Positions 43,310 through 52,463 of a stretch of DNA of 64,000 nucleotides are shown in pieces (positions within the stretch are counted from its first letter, which is position 1; every line of letters begins with the position of its first letter). This stretch comes from Granulosicoccus sp964449565 (GTDB lineage: Bacteria; Pseudomonadota; Gammaproteobacteria; Granulosicoccales; Granulosicoccaceae): assembly GCA_964449565.1 (NCBI GenBank), contig CAYUZB010000004.1:1-64000 (forward strand), given 5' to 3'. The notes below the pieces were generated by a model. The model was given only the letters and a program-made list of their open reading frames with translations, did no database searches and was not told the DNA's origin. A program made the position numbers and the translations under genes.

Positions 43310-43327
43310 TTCATGCGGTCGCATGAA
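43310..43327. promoter_or_regulatory. Inverted repeat before the binding-protein gene, possible operator
   Basis: TTCATGCG-GT-CGCATGAA, an 8-bp perfect inverted repeat around a 2-base centre, 49 bases 5' of the binding-protein ATG and 8 bases after the lacI stop. No T-run follows on either strand, so an operator is likelier than a terminator, but its sequence differs from the lacI-gene operator. Confidence 0.45.
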
Positions 43328-43334
43328 GCAGAAT

Positions 43335-44375
43335 TCAGTAGGAAGGAGACAGTGCATGGCTGCCTCTTTTTATCAATGTGGGTTGTATCAATTTGTTCTT
43401 GATGGTTTCTTTCCCATCCATCACATCAAGTAACTCAGCTGCAAGGAGTTCCGCACTTTGTTGAATATGCTGGTCAAAAGTTGTCAAGCCAGGTGGGGCA
43501 AAAGCGGCGGCCGGGATGTTGTCAAAACCGACAACGGATAGATCCTCTGGTACGCGAATACCCATGCTTGAAGCTTGTTGTAACACTGACAAGGCGATTT
43601 CATCGGTCAAGGCAAGCACGGCCGTTGGTCGATCTTCAGCAGCCAACAAGGTGGTGATGGTTTGCGCGCGTTTCGCTTTGTCAAAGCGCGGAACATGATG
43701 TGTAGTTAATGAGACATCGCTATTGCCACAATCAACGATCGCCTGCTCAAGCCCTTGTTCACGGAAGTAGCGAAACGACATGGGCTCGCTGATCGATAGC
43801 ATCGCAAGCTTGCGATGTCCCAGGCCGTATAGCAAATCAAAGGCATCACTGAAGGCTTGCCCGCCATCGGTATCGATCCAGTTATAGGCGTGTTCTGAGC
43901 CGAGAGTTCGGCCGTGGGTCACGAATGGGAACCCGCGTTCACTCAAGTAGTGAACACGTTCATCATCCTCGGCGATTCGTGTCAGCACCATGCCGTCTGC
44001 GCGTCCGGATTCAACAACATGCTTGAGCACAGCAAGCTCGGTCTGGCTTGCCGGGGCTGTGGCCATGAAAAGATCTCGCCCCCGGGCGTGCAGCCCTTCG
44101 CTCAGCCCCATGATGAATTCGCCGAGAAAGGGGTCAAGGAACTGTGCATCACGTAAGGGCAGTAAAAGTCCAATAAACCCCGAACGTCCTGTGACCAGCA
44201 TCCTGCCTGCCGAGTTCGTCACATAATTGACGCGTTCGGCAGCTTCGAGAACGCGCCGACGTGTGGTCTCAGCAACATCACTGTGCCCCCCAAGAGCACG
44301 TGAAACGGTGGTTACAGACAAGTCCAGTTCAAGGGCTAGCTGCTTCAGGCTCCCATTTCGCTTGTTCGACTTCAT
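43335..44375 (-). CDS. LacI-family transcriptional repressor
   Basis: 346 residues. N-terminal helix-turn-helix SLKQLALELDLSVTTVSRALGG with the hinge helix NSAGRMLVTGRSGFIGLLLP, then a periplasmic-binding-like effector domain (GFPFVTHGRTLG, VVGFDNIPAAAF). LacI-type repressors of sugar operons release DNA when the inducer binds. It is the first gene of the operon and a perfect palindrome sits 13 bases before its start (44388-44405), so it should control itself and the transport/hydrolase genes. Confidence 0.95.
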   Translation of the reverse strand: MKSNKRNGSLKQLALELDLSVTTVSRALGGHSDVAETTRRRVLEAAERVNYVTNSAGRMLVTGRSGFIGLLLPLRDAQFLDPFLGEFIMGLSEGLHARGRDLFMATAPASQTELAVLKHVVESGRADGMVLTRIAEDDERVHYLSERGFPFVTHGRTLGSEHAYNWIDTDGGQAFSDAFDLLYGLGHRKLAMLSISEPMSFRYFREQGLEQAIVDCGNSDVSLTTHHVPRFDKAKRAQTITTLLAAEDRPTAVLALTDEIALSVLQQASSMGIRVPEDLSVVGFDNIPAAAFAPPGLTTFDQHIQQSAELLAAELLDVMDGKETIKNKLIQPTLIKRGSHALSPSY

Positions 44376-44387
44376 CCTTAGGGTGTC

Positions 44388-44405
44388 TTCCGAAACGTTT
44401 CGGAA
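44388..44405. promoter_or_regulatory. LacI-type operator, perfect 18-bp palindrome
   Basis: TTCCGAAACGTTTCGGAA with central CG, the form of LacI-family operators, 13 bases upstream of the lacI ATG and before the divergent msrA. Outer AGGGT (44380-44384) and ACCCT (44407-44411) extend the symmetry. Confidence 0.85.
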
Positions 44406-44529
44406 AACCCTACCACAGTCTCAGTTAACCCTAAAGTCATGAACTTGTAGCCGAGCTTTCAGTTTCGTTTAAGGCTCATTAGGTAATGTGCGGAAGTCTC
44501 GGAAATTACAGGTATTCTCTACTACCCTC

Positions 44530-45210
44530 ATGTACGGCCAGAACCACAAATCGGCGAATAACAGCGCGGCAGTTACCTTGCCAGGGCGGGCTGTGCCGGA
44601 AGCGGTTGCTCCGCGGCATCTGGTCACTAGAAATCCGATGAGCGGGCCCTTTCCGGCTGACCTTGACAGTGCCTTGTTCGGCATGGGTTGCTTCTGGGGT
44701 GCGGAACGTCTGTTCTGGCCGTTACCCGGTGTGTACACAACTGCTGTCGGCTATGCGGGCGGTTATACGCCAAATCCGACGCATGACGAAGTTGGCAGTG
44801 GCATGACTGGTCACAATGAAGTCGTGCAGGTCATCTTCGATGCAAAGGTCATCAGTTTTAACGATCTGTTACGTTTGTTCTGGGAATCACATAACCCAAC
44901 CCAGGGCATGCAACAGGGCGCCGATCGAGGGAGTCAGTACCGGTCCGGTATCTATACCAACAGCGATGACCAACGAACGCTGGCATGTGCTTCCCGAAAT
45001 GCCTACCAGTCAGCTTTGTCTGCACAAGGTTTTGCACCGATAACGACTGAAATCCTCCCGGCATCAATCTTCTACTATGCCGAGGATTGCCATCAGCAGT
45101 ACCTGCACAAGAACCCGAATGTCTATTGCAAGCTGCAAGGGACTGGAACTCGCTGCATCATCAATCCTGACGAACTTCCGGCTTTGGTGACATGTGAGGT
45201 GCTCGTGTGA
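44530..45210 (+). CDS. msrA: Peptide methionine sulfoxide reductase A
   Basis: 226 residues from ATG 44530, which restores the N-terminal LPGRAVPEAV block of the long E. coli-type MsrA. GMGCFWGAERLFW holds the nucleophilic Cys, YTPNPTHDEV and QGMQQGADRGSQYRSGIY are substrate and catalytic residues, and HQQYLHKNPNVYCKL with later TRCI gives the resolving cysteines. Repairs S-methionine sulfoxide in proteins, using thioredoxin. Its TGA overlaps the next gene's GTG by four bases. Confidence 0.95.
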   Translation: MYGQNHKSANNSAAVTLPGRAVPEAVAPRHLVTRNPMSGPFPADLDSALFGMGCFWGAERLFWPLPGVYTTAVGYAGGYTPNPTHDEVGSGMTGHNEVVQVIFDAKVISFNDLLRLFWESHNPTQGMQQGADRGSQYRSGIYTNSDDQRTLACASRNAYQSALSAQGFAPITTEILPASIFYYAEDCHQQYLHKNPNVYCKLQGTGTRCIINPDELPALVTCEVLV

Positions 45211-46073
45211 ATCCGCCAAGCTCAGCATTTACCGTCCCTTTCAATGGTGGCTTTGTACTGGATGATCAGTCAAGCGCAGCACCTGATAACGTCGAATCAA
45301 AAAAATCACTGGAAAAACAGCTGTCAAAGTATGTAGCGCAAATAAGCGAACTGCAAAAAACGCTCTACGCTGACGATCGCTTTGCCGTATTGCTGGTTTT
45401 TCAGGCCATGGATGCGGCGGGAAAAGATGGCACCATTAGAGCCGTCTTGAGTGGCGTCAACCCAGCGGGTTGCCAAGTGTCTTCGTTCAAAGCTCCCTCG
45501 TCCGAAGAGCTGCAACACGATTGGCTGTGGCGCACCAGTCGGCGTTTGCCGGAGCGCGGCTTCATAGGTGTCTTTAACCGCAGCTATTACGAAGAGGTGC
45601 TGGCGGTTCGTGTACGCCCCGAGTTTTTAGCCAAACAGCGTTTACCTAACGTGGATGAAAACGCAATCTGGCAACAACGTTTCGAATCGATTCGTGATCA
45701 TGAAGAACACCTGGCGCGAAACGGCACTATCGTTTTGAAGTTCTGGTTAAACGTGTCTCAGGAAGAGCAAAAGCGAAGATTCCTGAAGCGGCTGACTACA
45801 CCTGAGAAGTACTGGAAGTTTTCGAAAAGCGATCTTTCGGAGAGAGCTCGCTGGAGTGACTACATGCAGGCCTATGAAAGCCTGCTTAATGAAACCTCGA
45901 CACCGCATGCACCTTGGTTTGCCATTCCGGCAGACAACAAGCGATACATGCGGGTCTGTGTTGCTGAGATCATCGCAAAGACGATGGCCGCATTGCCGTT
46001 GCAATATCCCACCAAGTCATCGGAGGAAATTGCACAGTTCGAGGAACATATTGCACACCTGCACGACGAATGA
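45207..46073 (+). CDS. ppk2: Polyphosphate kinase 2 family protein
   Basis: 288 residues, GTG start overlapping msrA. AMDAAGKDGTIRAVLSGVNP is the Walker A block, SFKAPSSEELQHDWLWR follows, and IGVFNRSYYEEVLAVRV is the Walker B region; KFWLNVSQEEQKRRFLKR and RWSDYMQAYESLL complete the PPK2 fold. These enzymes transfer phosphate between polyphosphate and nucleotides (AMP, ADP or GDP); which class is not decided. Coupling with msrA suggests a stress-response unit. Confidence 0.92.
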   Translation: MNPPSSAFTVPFNGGFVLDDQSSAAPDNVESKKSLEKQLSKYVAQISELQKTLYADDRFAVLLVFQAMDAAGKDGTIRAVLSGVNPAGCQVSSFKAPSSEELQHDWLWRTSRRLPERGFIGVFNRSYYEEVLAVRVRPEFLAKQRLPNVDENAIWQQRFESIRDHEEHLARNGTIVLKFWLNVSQEEQKRRFLKRLTTPEKYWKFSKSDLSERARWSDYMQAYESLLNETSTPHAPWFAIPADNKRYMRVCVAEIIAKTMAALPLQYPTKSSEEIAQFEEHIAHLHDE

Positions 46074-46126
46074 CCGAAGTTGGTCAGAGATTTGCGTTTG
46101 TAGGGGTGCCTTTTGGGAGTTTGAAT

Positions 46127-46369
46127 GTGAACATGATGAACGATATCAGATTGCAAGCAGTTGAGACACTCATACCGTTACCGGATGCCATCAGCTATGC
46201 GGCGGTAATTGATGACAATGATCAGGAAATCGAAATTTCCGATTTTATGATGCGCCGAGCCTGCGAAGAAATGGACGACACGATGGAATGGCCCTTTGCA
46301 CCAGCCAAAGCCGAGATGAAACCACGGCCTGCCGCGGGTGCAGACATCATTCCATTCCGTCGAAAGTAG
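46127..46369 (+). CDS. Small hypothetical protein
   Basis: About 81 residues from GTG 46127, placed 7 bases after GGGAG; ATG 46133 is also possible. The frame is open to 46070, overlapping ppk2, but the earlier residues lack a ribosome site. Acidic middle (EISDFMMRRACEEMDDTMEW) and a basic, Pro-rich end (KPRPAAGADIIPFRRK). No family recognised. Possibly co-transcribed with msrA-ppk2. Confidence 0.5.
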   Translation: MNMMNDIRLQAVETLIPLPDAISYAAVIDDNDQEIEISDFMMRRACEEMDDTMEWPFAPAKAEMKPRPAAGADIIPFRRK

Positions 46370-46443
46370 CTAGCAAGTATGGTTGGTTGAGATTGATATT
46401 GATATTGATATCGATGGCTTGACCATCGGTGCGACCAGTAAAG

Positions 46444-47673
46444 CTAGCTGACCAGCTGATTCATCTCAAAGATCGGTAGCAGGATACCGAGGACGATGGT
46501 CAGTACGATACCGCCCATGATCAATATGATCACAGGTTCGAACAAACCAAGAAAAATTGACATCAAGCCATTGAGCTCGCGCTCCTGATGGGTGGCCGCT
46601 TTTTCGAGCATGGTGTCGAGTTGGCCTGATTGTTCGCCACTGGCGATCAGGTGCAAGAGCATGGGTGGGAAGTAGCCTGTTCGCTCCAAAGCGCTATGCA
46701 GGGTTGAGCCTTCTCGGACTTGCGTGGCTGCCGTGTTGACCGCCTGTCGCATGGGGCGGTTGGTAATGACTTGCGAGCTGATGTCGAGTGCTTCAAGTAC
46801 GGGTACGCCACTGGCCGCGAGGATACTTAAGGTGCGGGCGAATTGGGCGGTGTTGAAGCCGCGGATCAAACGTTTGAACAAGGGTAGCTTTAACAAATAA
46901 CTGTGTATTTTTGTTTTGAAGGCTTCGCCGCGCATGGCGCGTTGGAACAGCACAATCGCGATAAAGGCGATGATCACAACCAACAGACCCCATTGACGCA
47001 CGAAGGCACTGGCCGCCAGCATACCCTGAGTCAAGCCGGGTAGCTCTTGGTCCAAACCGTCGAAAACCTGTACTACCTGAGGGACAACGTAAGCGAGCAG
47101 GAAGCCGACAATCAGAATTGAAGCGATAACCAGCATGCTTGGGTAGATCAATGCTTTTTTGACCGTAGCGTTGGCTGCCTGTTTCTCTTCGGTGTAATCC
47201 GCAAGGCGTTCGAGGACCGCATCAAGGTGGCCCGATTGTTCGCCAGCAGCAACGGTCGCCTGATAAATTTCAGGGAATACTTTTGGATAGTCTTTTAGCG
47301 CAGACGCAAAACTGTGGCCTTCAAGGACCTTTCCACGTACTGACAACAGCAGAGATTTGATGCGTTGTTTTTCGGTCTGGCGACTAACGGCCGATAGTGA
47401 TTCTTCCAGCGGTGTTCCAGCTGCACTCAGGGTGGCAATCTGACGGGTCAGCAAGGCGAGATCATTGGTTTTGATCCCACCGCGGAAGCTGGGTTTACTA
47501 TTGGCGTTATTGTTGGAACTGTCTTTTTCGCGTGAAGACGCTTCAGCAACTTCCAGTGGTGTCAGACTTTGCTGGCGTAACAGCTGACGCGCAAGACGAG
47601 CCGTATCGGCTTCCAGCACACCTTTCTTTTCACGCCCACGGTCATCGAGGGCAAGGTATTCAAAGGCTGCCAC
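46444..47673 (-). CDS. gspF: Type II secretion inner-membrane protein GspF
   Basis: 409 residues, GTG start directly after the gspE stop (TAAGTG). Two repeats of the GspF/PilC domain, each with a GEQSGHLDAVLERLADYTEE- or GEQSGQLDTMLEKAATHQER-type motif, and three membrane segments. It forms the platform that couples GspE to pseudopilus growth. It is the last gene of the gspC-D-E-F operon. Confidence 0.95.
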   Translation of the reverse strand: MAAFEYLALDDRGREKKGVLEADTARLARQLLRQQSLTPLEVAEASSREKDSSNNNANSKPSFRGGIKTNDLALLTRQIATLSAAGTPLEESLSAVSRQTEKQRIKSLLLSVRGKVLEGHSFASALKDYPKVFPEIYQATVAAGEQSGHLDAVLERLADYTEEKQAANATVKKALIYPSMLVIASILIVGFLLAYVVPQVVQVFDGLDQELPGLTQGMLAASAFVRQWGLLVVIIAFIAIVLFQRAMRGEAFKTKIHSYLLKLPLFKRLIRGFNTAQFARTLSILAASGVPVLEALDISSQVITNRPMRQAVNTAATQVREGSTLHSALERTGYFPPMLLHLIASGEQSGQLDTMLEKAATHQERELNGLMSIFLGLFEPVIILIMGGIVLTIVLGILLPIFEMNQLVS

Positions 47674-49275
47674 TTAACCTTCTCTTGTTACACGCAGAAC
47701 TTCTTCAAGCGATGTCAAACCATGCATGACCAGACGCATACCGTCGTCAGTGATGCCGGGGCTGCGGGTGCGAGCATAGGCTTCAATGTCGTGTTCTGAT
47801 GCGCCATCATGGATCATTGTGCGTATTCGATCGTCGACTTCGACGATTTCATAGATACCTTGACGACCCACGTAGCCGGTATGTGAGCATTGATCGCAAC
47901 CATGAGGGACCGAGATACTGGGTATCTGGCCCGATGCCTTTAAGGTTTTCAACTCGGCATGGGTTGGTGTGTGTTCCTTTTTGCAGTTCGGGCAGAGCAG
48001 GCGGACCAGGCGTTGCGCAACCAGACCGACCAGACTGGACGATAGCAGGAAGGGCTCGATACCCATGTCGCGCAGGCGCGTTATTGCTCCGATCGCAGTA
48101 TTTGTGTGTAAGGTTGACAGGACCAAGTGTCCTGTCAGCGAGGCTTGCACCGCGATTTCGGCCGTTTCCACGTCACGTATTTCACCGACCATCACGATGT
48201 CTGGATCCTGACGAAGAATGGCACGCAGGCCGCGGGCAAAGTCGAGCTCTACCTTGTTGTTGACTTGCGTTTGGCCGATACCGTCAATGTAGTATTCGAT
48301 TGGATCTTCGACGGTCAGGATGGAGTAGCGTGAGGTGTTCAGGCGCGCCAAAGCGGCATACAGGGTCGTTGTTTTACCAGAACCTGTGGGACCGGTAACC
48401 AGAATGATGCCGTGAGACAGAGACAAAGACCTTTGCAAGCTTTCCAGTGACGCCTCTGGCATGCCGAGGTGTTCGAGATCAAGTCGTCCGGCTTGCTTGT
48501 CGAGTAATCGCAGCACAACGCGTTCACCATGTCCCGATGGCAGTGTAGATACCCGGACGTCTACCGGGCGGCCGGCAACGATCAGGCCGATGCGGCCGTC
48601 TTGTGGAAGGCGACGTTCGGCAATGTCCAGTTTTGCCATGACTTTGAGACGTGAAATAACCAGCGGTGCAATGGCTCTAGGCGGTTCAAGGAGCTTTTGC
48701 ATCACGCCGTCGACGCGATAGCGGATGGCCAGACGTTTTTCGAAAGGTTCGATATGGATGTCAGATGCTTGTTTGCGTACCGCTTCGGTGAGCATTGCAT
48801 TGATCAAACGAATGACCGGAGCATCGTCTGTTGATTCGAGCAGATCTTCTGGTTCCGGCAGAGCGTCTGCCAGCTGTTCAAGATTCAGGTTGTCACCAAA
48901 GTCGTCCATGATGTCAATACCTTGTCCCGTTTCACCTTCATAGTGGCGTGTCAAACGACCATCAAAGGCATCGCTGGTGACGGGTTCCAAGGTGAGCGCC
49001 TGGCCGGCCTTGCGACGGGCTTCGGCGACTGCACTCATCTGAATGCCAGGTCGGTGTACGAGCAGCAGTTCGCCGGCGCTGCCTCGTTCGAGCAGAACAC
49101 CGTGGCGTTTTGCGAAGGTGTAGGGCAGATCGGTGAACGGCAGATGGGCTGCCGAATTAGGCATCAATACGCCCGGCCTGTCCGACGCTGTTGTCGCAGG
49201 GTCGGCAACGTCGTTGGCAGCGTTTTCGCGGGCGGGTTCGCCTACGTCGATGAGATCGGGCTCGTGGATGACCAT
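47674..49275 (-). CDS. gspE: Type II secretion ATPase GspE
   Basis: 533 residues. Walker A GPTGSGKTTTLYAAL, Asp box TVEDPIEYYIDGIGQTQV, Walker B DPDIVMVGEIRDVETAEIA, His box LSTLHTNTAIGAI and the four-Cys zinc element CPNC...CDQC are those of GspE. The extra N-terminal part of about 60 residues before TFAKRHGVLLERG is variable in the family. It powers the pseudopilus from the cytoplasmic face. Start ATG lies 4 bases after the gspD stop. Confidence 0.96.
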   Translation of the reverse strand: MVIHEPDLIDVGEPARENAANDVADPATTASDRPGVLMPNSAAHLPFTDLPYTFAKRHGVLLERGSAGELLLVHRPGIQMSAVAEARRKAGQALTLEPVTSDAFDGRLTRHYEGETGQGIDIMDDFGDNLNLEQLADALPEPEDLLESTDDAPVIRLINAMLTEAVRKQASDIHIEPFEKRLAIRYRVDGVMQKLLEPPRAIAPLVISRLKVMAKLDIAERRLPQDGRIGLIVAGRPVDVRVSTLPSGHGERVVLRLLDKQAGRLDLEHLGMPEASLESLQRSLSLSHGIILVTGPTGSGKTTTLYAALARLNTSRYSILTVEDPIEYYIDGIGQTQVNNKVELDFARGLRAILRQDPDIVMVGEIRDVETAEIAVQASLTGHLVLSTLHTNTAIGAITRLRDMGIEPFLLSSSLVGLVAQRLVRLLCPNCKKEHTPTHAELKTLKASGQIPSISVPHGCDQCSHTGYVGRQGIYEIVEVDDRIRTMIHDGASEHDIEAYARTRSPGITDDGMRLVMHGLTSLEEVLRVTREG

Positions 49276-49279
49276 GTCA

Positions 49280-51481
49280 CTAGTCTACAGTGTCAAACGG
49301 GCCTATCAATGCAGTATCTGCGCCGTTATCACCAGCATTAGCCTGTTTTGGCAGGCTGTCGATAAGCGGTAGCGTTTCTGGATTGGAAAGACTGGAAGTT
49401 GGCACGATGGTGTTTAGCGCGCCCCGTTCGTCGTTTACCCGCTTACCGTCGAAGTACAGATGCAGATCAGGCAGGCTCGGGCGTGCGGTTTCGCCGGTAC
49501 CCTCTCTGCTTGGGAACAGGCCGCGTTGAAGGGTGCGTACATCTTCGTATTTGCTGCGACTGTAAAAGTCTGCCGTTTCCGGGTCACGCAGGATGGTCGG
49601 GTGCAGGAAAACCACCAGATTACGTTTGAATTTGCTGGTGGTGCGGTAGCGGAACAGGCTGCCCAACAGAGGGATGTCGCCGAGTAAGGGGATCTTGTCT
49701 CGGGTGTCGTTGATTTGATCGTCGATCAGTCCGCCGAGGACCAAGGTCTGTCCGTCTTCGACCAATACGGTTGTTTGGATTCTTCTGGTGTTCGTGGTGA
49801 TGTCTGTCGCGCCGGTGACGGCAGTGTTGCTGACATCGGAGACTTCCTGCTCGATCTCCATCTTGATGTTGTTGCCTTCGTTGATCTGCGGTTTGACCTT
49901 AAGGCTGATACCAATATCCTGACGCTCAATGGTCTGGAACGGGTTGTTGTTGGATGCAGACAGCTGTTGGCCGGTGACAAAAGGAACGTTTTGACCCACC
50001 ACGATTTCGGCTTCCTGATTATCCAGTGTGACCAAGGTAGGCGTTGACAGGATGTTGTTATCAGAATCAGAAGCGATAGCCGAGAGCAGGATGCCAAAGT
50101 CTATGCCACCTGAGCCGAAACGCCCCAGCGCGAGTGACAAGCCACCGCTCAGTGCAGGAGCGCCGCCAGCTTCTACCGCTGCGAATTGCCCGGCCAATTG
50201 TTGAGTGGCGCCACCGAGATTGGTTATCGCAACGGGGCGGTTGTCGTCAGACCCATCTACCGCGAAGTTGACGCCAAGTTGGGCACTGTTATTCACGGTT
50301 AATTCGGCGATGATTGCTTCGACGAGCACTTGAGCGCGGCGAATATCGAGTTGTTCGATAACGGCCAGTATGCTGCGCATTTCATCGGGTGGTGCGGTGA
50401 TGATCAGCGCGTTGGTGTCTTCATCAGCCTGGATGTCGACATTGGGACGATCGTTTTGTTGTGTTGCGCGACGCACCAGTGAAGCTGTGGGTACGCCCGT
50501 TTGAGGAACAGGGACACCGTTAGCATCAACTGAGGGCGCGGCTGGCGCCTGGGCTGTGTTACCGCCCGCATCGCCGTCGCCACCGCCCGTGCCGATCTGG
50601 GCCTGCCCTGCAGAGACACCTGACAGGATGGTGAGAAGGTCAGCAGCGTTGGCGTAGCGTAAGTAGATGACGCGTGTATTGCCCGCTGATGGCACCGGTG
50701 TATCGAGATTGAGAATCAAGCCGCGCATGCGTACACGGGCAGCTTGATCACCGCTTAACAGGATACTGTTGGTGCGCTCATCGGCGGCAAAGCGAACAGC
50801 CCCGGGCGTACCATCAGCCTGTCCGCCGCGACTCTGTAGTGATTGCACGATGCGGATAGTCTCTGCGGCAGAGGCGTGTCGTAGTTGGATGACTTCCACT
50901 TCATTGTTGTCGGCGCGGTCGACGCCATTGATGATGGTGATCAGACGGCCGATGTTTGATGCGCGATCAGTGACAATCAATGAATTTGTTGCCGCGTAAG
51001 CTGCCAGATGGCCTTGTTGTGGAACCAGTGGGCGTAATATCGGAACCAGCTGGGCAGCCGGGACATTTTCTACTTTAATGACTTGTGTGACCAACTGGTC
51101 AGAGTTGCCAGTCTCCGCATCGTAAGCCGGAACGGGACCTTGCTTGGCGTTGACGTCGGGAACGATTTTTATCAGATCGCCGCTGGGTACAGCGGAATAA
51201 CCGTGGACTTGCAGTACCGACAAGAACGTTTCGTACAGTTCGTCGCTGTTAAGGGGTTTTGAAGATATGACAGTAACGCGCGCTTTTACCCTTGGATCGA
51301 CCACAAAATTGCGGCCAGACTGACGAGAAACCGTCTGGATAAGCGAGTGAATGTCCGCATTTTTCAAGTTCAGGGTAAACGTTCCCTCCTGAGCTATTGC
51401 GGGTCGTGCCAACAGCGTTGCGACGCTGACAAACGCCACAACAAGACACGCATTCCGAAACCATTGTTTAATCATTGTCAT
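49280..51481 (-). CDS. gspD: Type II secretion outer-membrane secretin GspD
   Basis: About 733 residues from ATG 51481 (an ATG two codons on and a GTG upstream are alternatives). Signal peptide ending ARPAIAQ-EG, N0 domain FTLNLKNADIHSLIQTVSRQSGRNFVV, N1-N3 repeats (QVIKVENVPAAQLVPILRPLV and similar), a Gly/Ala-rich linker, and the secretin core NNILSTPTLVTLDNQEAEIVVGQNVPF with LVLGGLIDDQ. It forms the outer-membrane channel for folded exoproteins. No pilotin gene is adjacent. Confidence 0.95.
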   Translation of the reverse strand: MTMIKQWFRNACLVVAFVSVATLLARPAIAQEGTFTLNLKNADIHSLIQTVSRQSGRNFVVDPRVKARVTVISSKPLNSDELYETFLSVLQVHGYSAVPSGDLIKIVPDVNAKQGPVPAYDAETGNSDQLVTQVIKVENVPAAQLVPILRPLVPQQGHLAAYAATNSLIVTDRASNIGRLITIINGVDRADNNEVEVIQLRHASAAETIRIVQSLQSRGGQADGTPGAVRFAADERTNSILLSGDQAARVRMRGLILNLDTPVPSAGNTRVIYLRYANAADLLTILSGVSAGQAQIGTGGGDGDAGGNTAQAPAAPSVDANGVPVPQTGVPTASLVRRATQQNDRPNVDIQADEDTNALIITAPPDEMRSILAVIEQLDIRRAQVLVEAIIAELTVNNSAQLGVNFAVDGSDDNRPVAITNLGGATQQLAGQFAAVEAGGAPALSGGLSLALGRFGSGGIDFGILLSAIASDSDNNILSTPTLVTLDNQEAEIVVGQNVPFVTGQQLSASNNNPFQTIERQDIGISLKVKPQINEGNNIKMEIEQEVSDVSNTAVTGATDITTNTRRIQTTVLVEDGQTLVLGGLIDDQINDTRDKIPLLGDIPLLGSLFRYRTTSKFKRNLVVFLHPTILRDPETADFYSRSKYEDVRTLQRGLFPSREGTGETARPSLPDLHLYFDGKRVNDERGALNTIVPTSSLSNPETLPLIDSLPKQANAGDNGADTALIGPFDTVD

Positions 51482-51518
51482 ATTTGCTTCATACACATTC
51501 TGTCAGAAGTGTAGTTGT

Positions 51519-52463
51519 TCACTGCGCCAGGGAAATGCTGATGGGTACTTCGATGCCATCACGCAAAATGGTGACTTCAAGATTCTCGGCTTTGACTGCA
51601 TTTCTCAGCGCGCGAATACCTTGTTTCTGACTATTCAATTGAATGTTGTTGACGCGGGTGATGACATCACCCGCGATAATGCCCTGAGCTTCCAGAATTT
51701 CCGGATTTTGCTTGGGAGTAATGCGATACCCGAGGAGTTTGCCGTTCTCTTGATAGGGTTCGGCTGCAACGATGCGCCCGAGTATGGCGGGGTTACGGGC
51801 AAGCGTATCGCGCAGCTCACCCGGGTTGCTGGGTAGCTCGAGCGGTTGACTTAAATCCTGGTCGTTGGCGTTCGCTGAACCCGGAGCCTGTGCTGTCTGG
51901 ACAGGTCGAACGGCAATTGGGGTGACGTTCTCAGGCAATTCGAGCTTTTCAAGCTTGCCGCGGTTTCGCAGTACGACATGATCTGCATGAACTTCGACCA
52001 AAGTGACCTCATTACTGATCTTGTCACCAATACCATAGGCATTCTGTTCGCCTGACCCGGCGCTGATGATCGCGATGGCCTGGTCTGCAGGGGTGAAGGC
52101 AAAGACACCGGATAGTTGTAGATTCAACTTGGTTTCGACAACGGGGGCCTTGACTTCTTCTTGCACTTGCGGCTTCTCGACCACCTTTTCAGCGGCGTTG
52201 CCAAACAAATGGACTGATGCGATTACCCGGGCGAGTTCCAGGGTTGTTGGTGTGTTTCTGCTGTTTCCACTGTCAGTTGCGGACACAGGGGGCAGAGGCG
52301 CGCGCTCGTCTTGCGGAAGCAGTTTTATGGTCAGCAGGGCCAGTGCTATGCCGATGCACGCCACCAGAAGTGTGTTGACCCAGCGCGGCAAGCGAGCTGA
52401 AGGCTCCGCTGAGCCTTTGCTCATCAGGGACTTTGCGCCAATGGCTTCCGATGCGGTCGCACT
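51519..52463 (-). CDS. gspC: Type II secretion protein GspC
   Basis: 314 residues from ATG 52463. A short cytoplasmic start, one membrane segment (about 28-48), the HR domain NLQLSGVFAFTPADQAIAIISAGS and YGIGDKI, and a C-terminal PDZ-like part GYRITPKQNPEILEAQGIIAGDVITRVNNIQLN. It links the inner-membrane platform with the secretin. First gene of the operon; the gspGHIJKLM genes that usually follow are not in the window after gspF. Confidence 0.92.
   Translation of the reverse strand, partial: SATASEAIGAKSLMSKGSAEPSARLPRWVNTLLVACIGIALALLTIKLLPQDERAPLPPVSATDSGNSRNTPTTLELARVIASVHLFGNAAEKVVEKPQVQEEVKAPVVETKLNLQLSGVFAFTPADQAIAIISAGSGEQNAYGIGDKISNEVTLVEVHADHVVLRNRGKLEKLELPENVTPIAVRPVQTAQAPGSANANDQDLSQPLELPSNPGELRDTLARNPAILGRIVAAEPYQENGKLLGYRITPKQNPEILEAQGIIAGDVITRVNNIQLNSQKQGIRALRNAVKAENLEVTILRDGIEVPISISLAQ

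Noticed and set aside
46390..46415. GATATT-type short tandem repeat as a phase-variation tract
   Set aside because: Only about three imperfect units between genes, not inside a promoter or frame.
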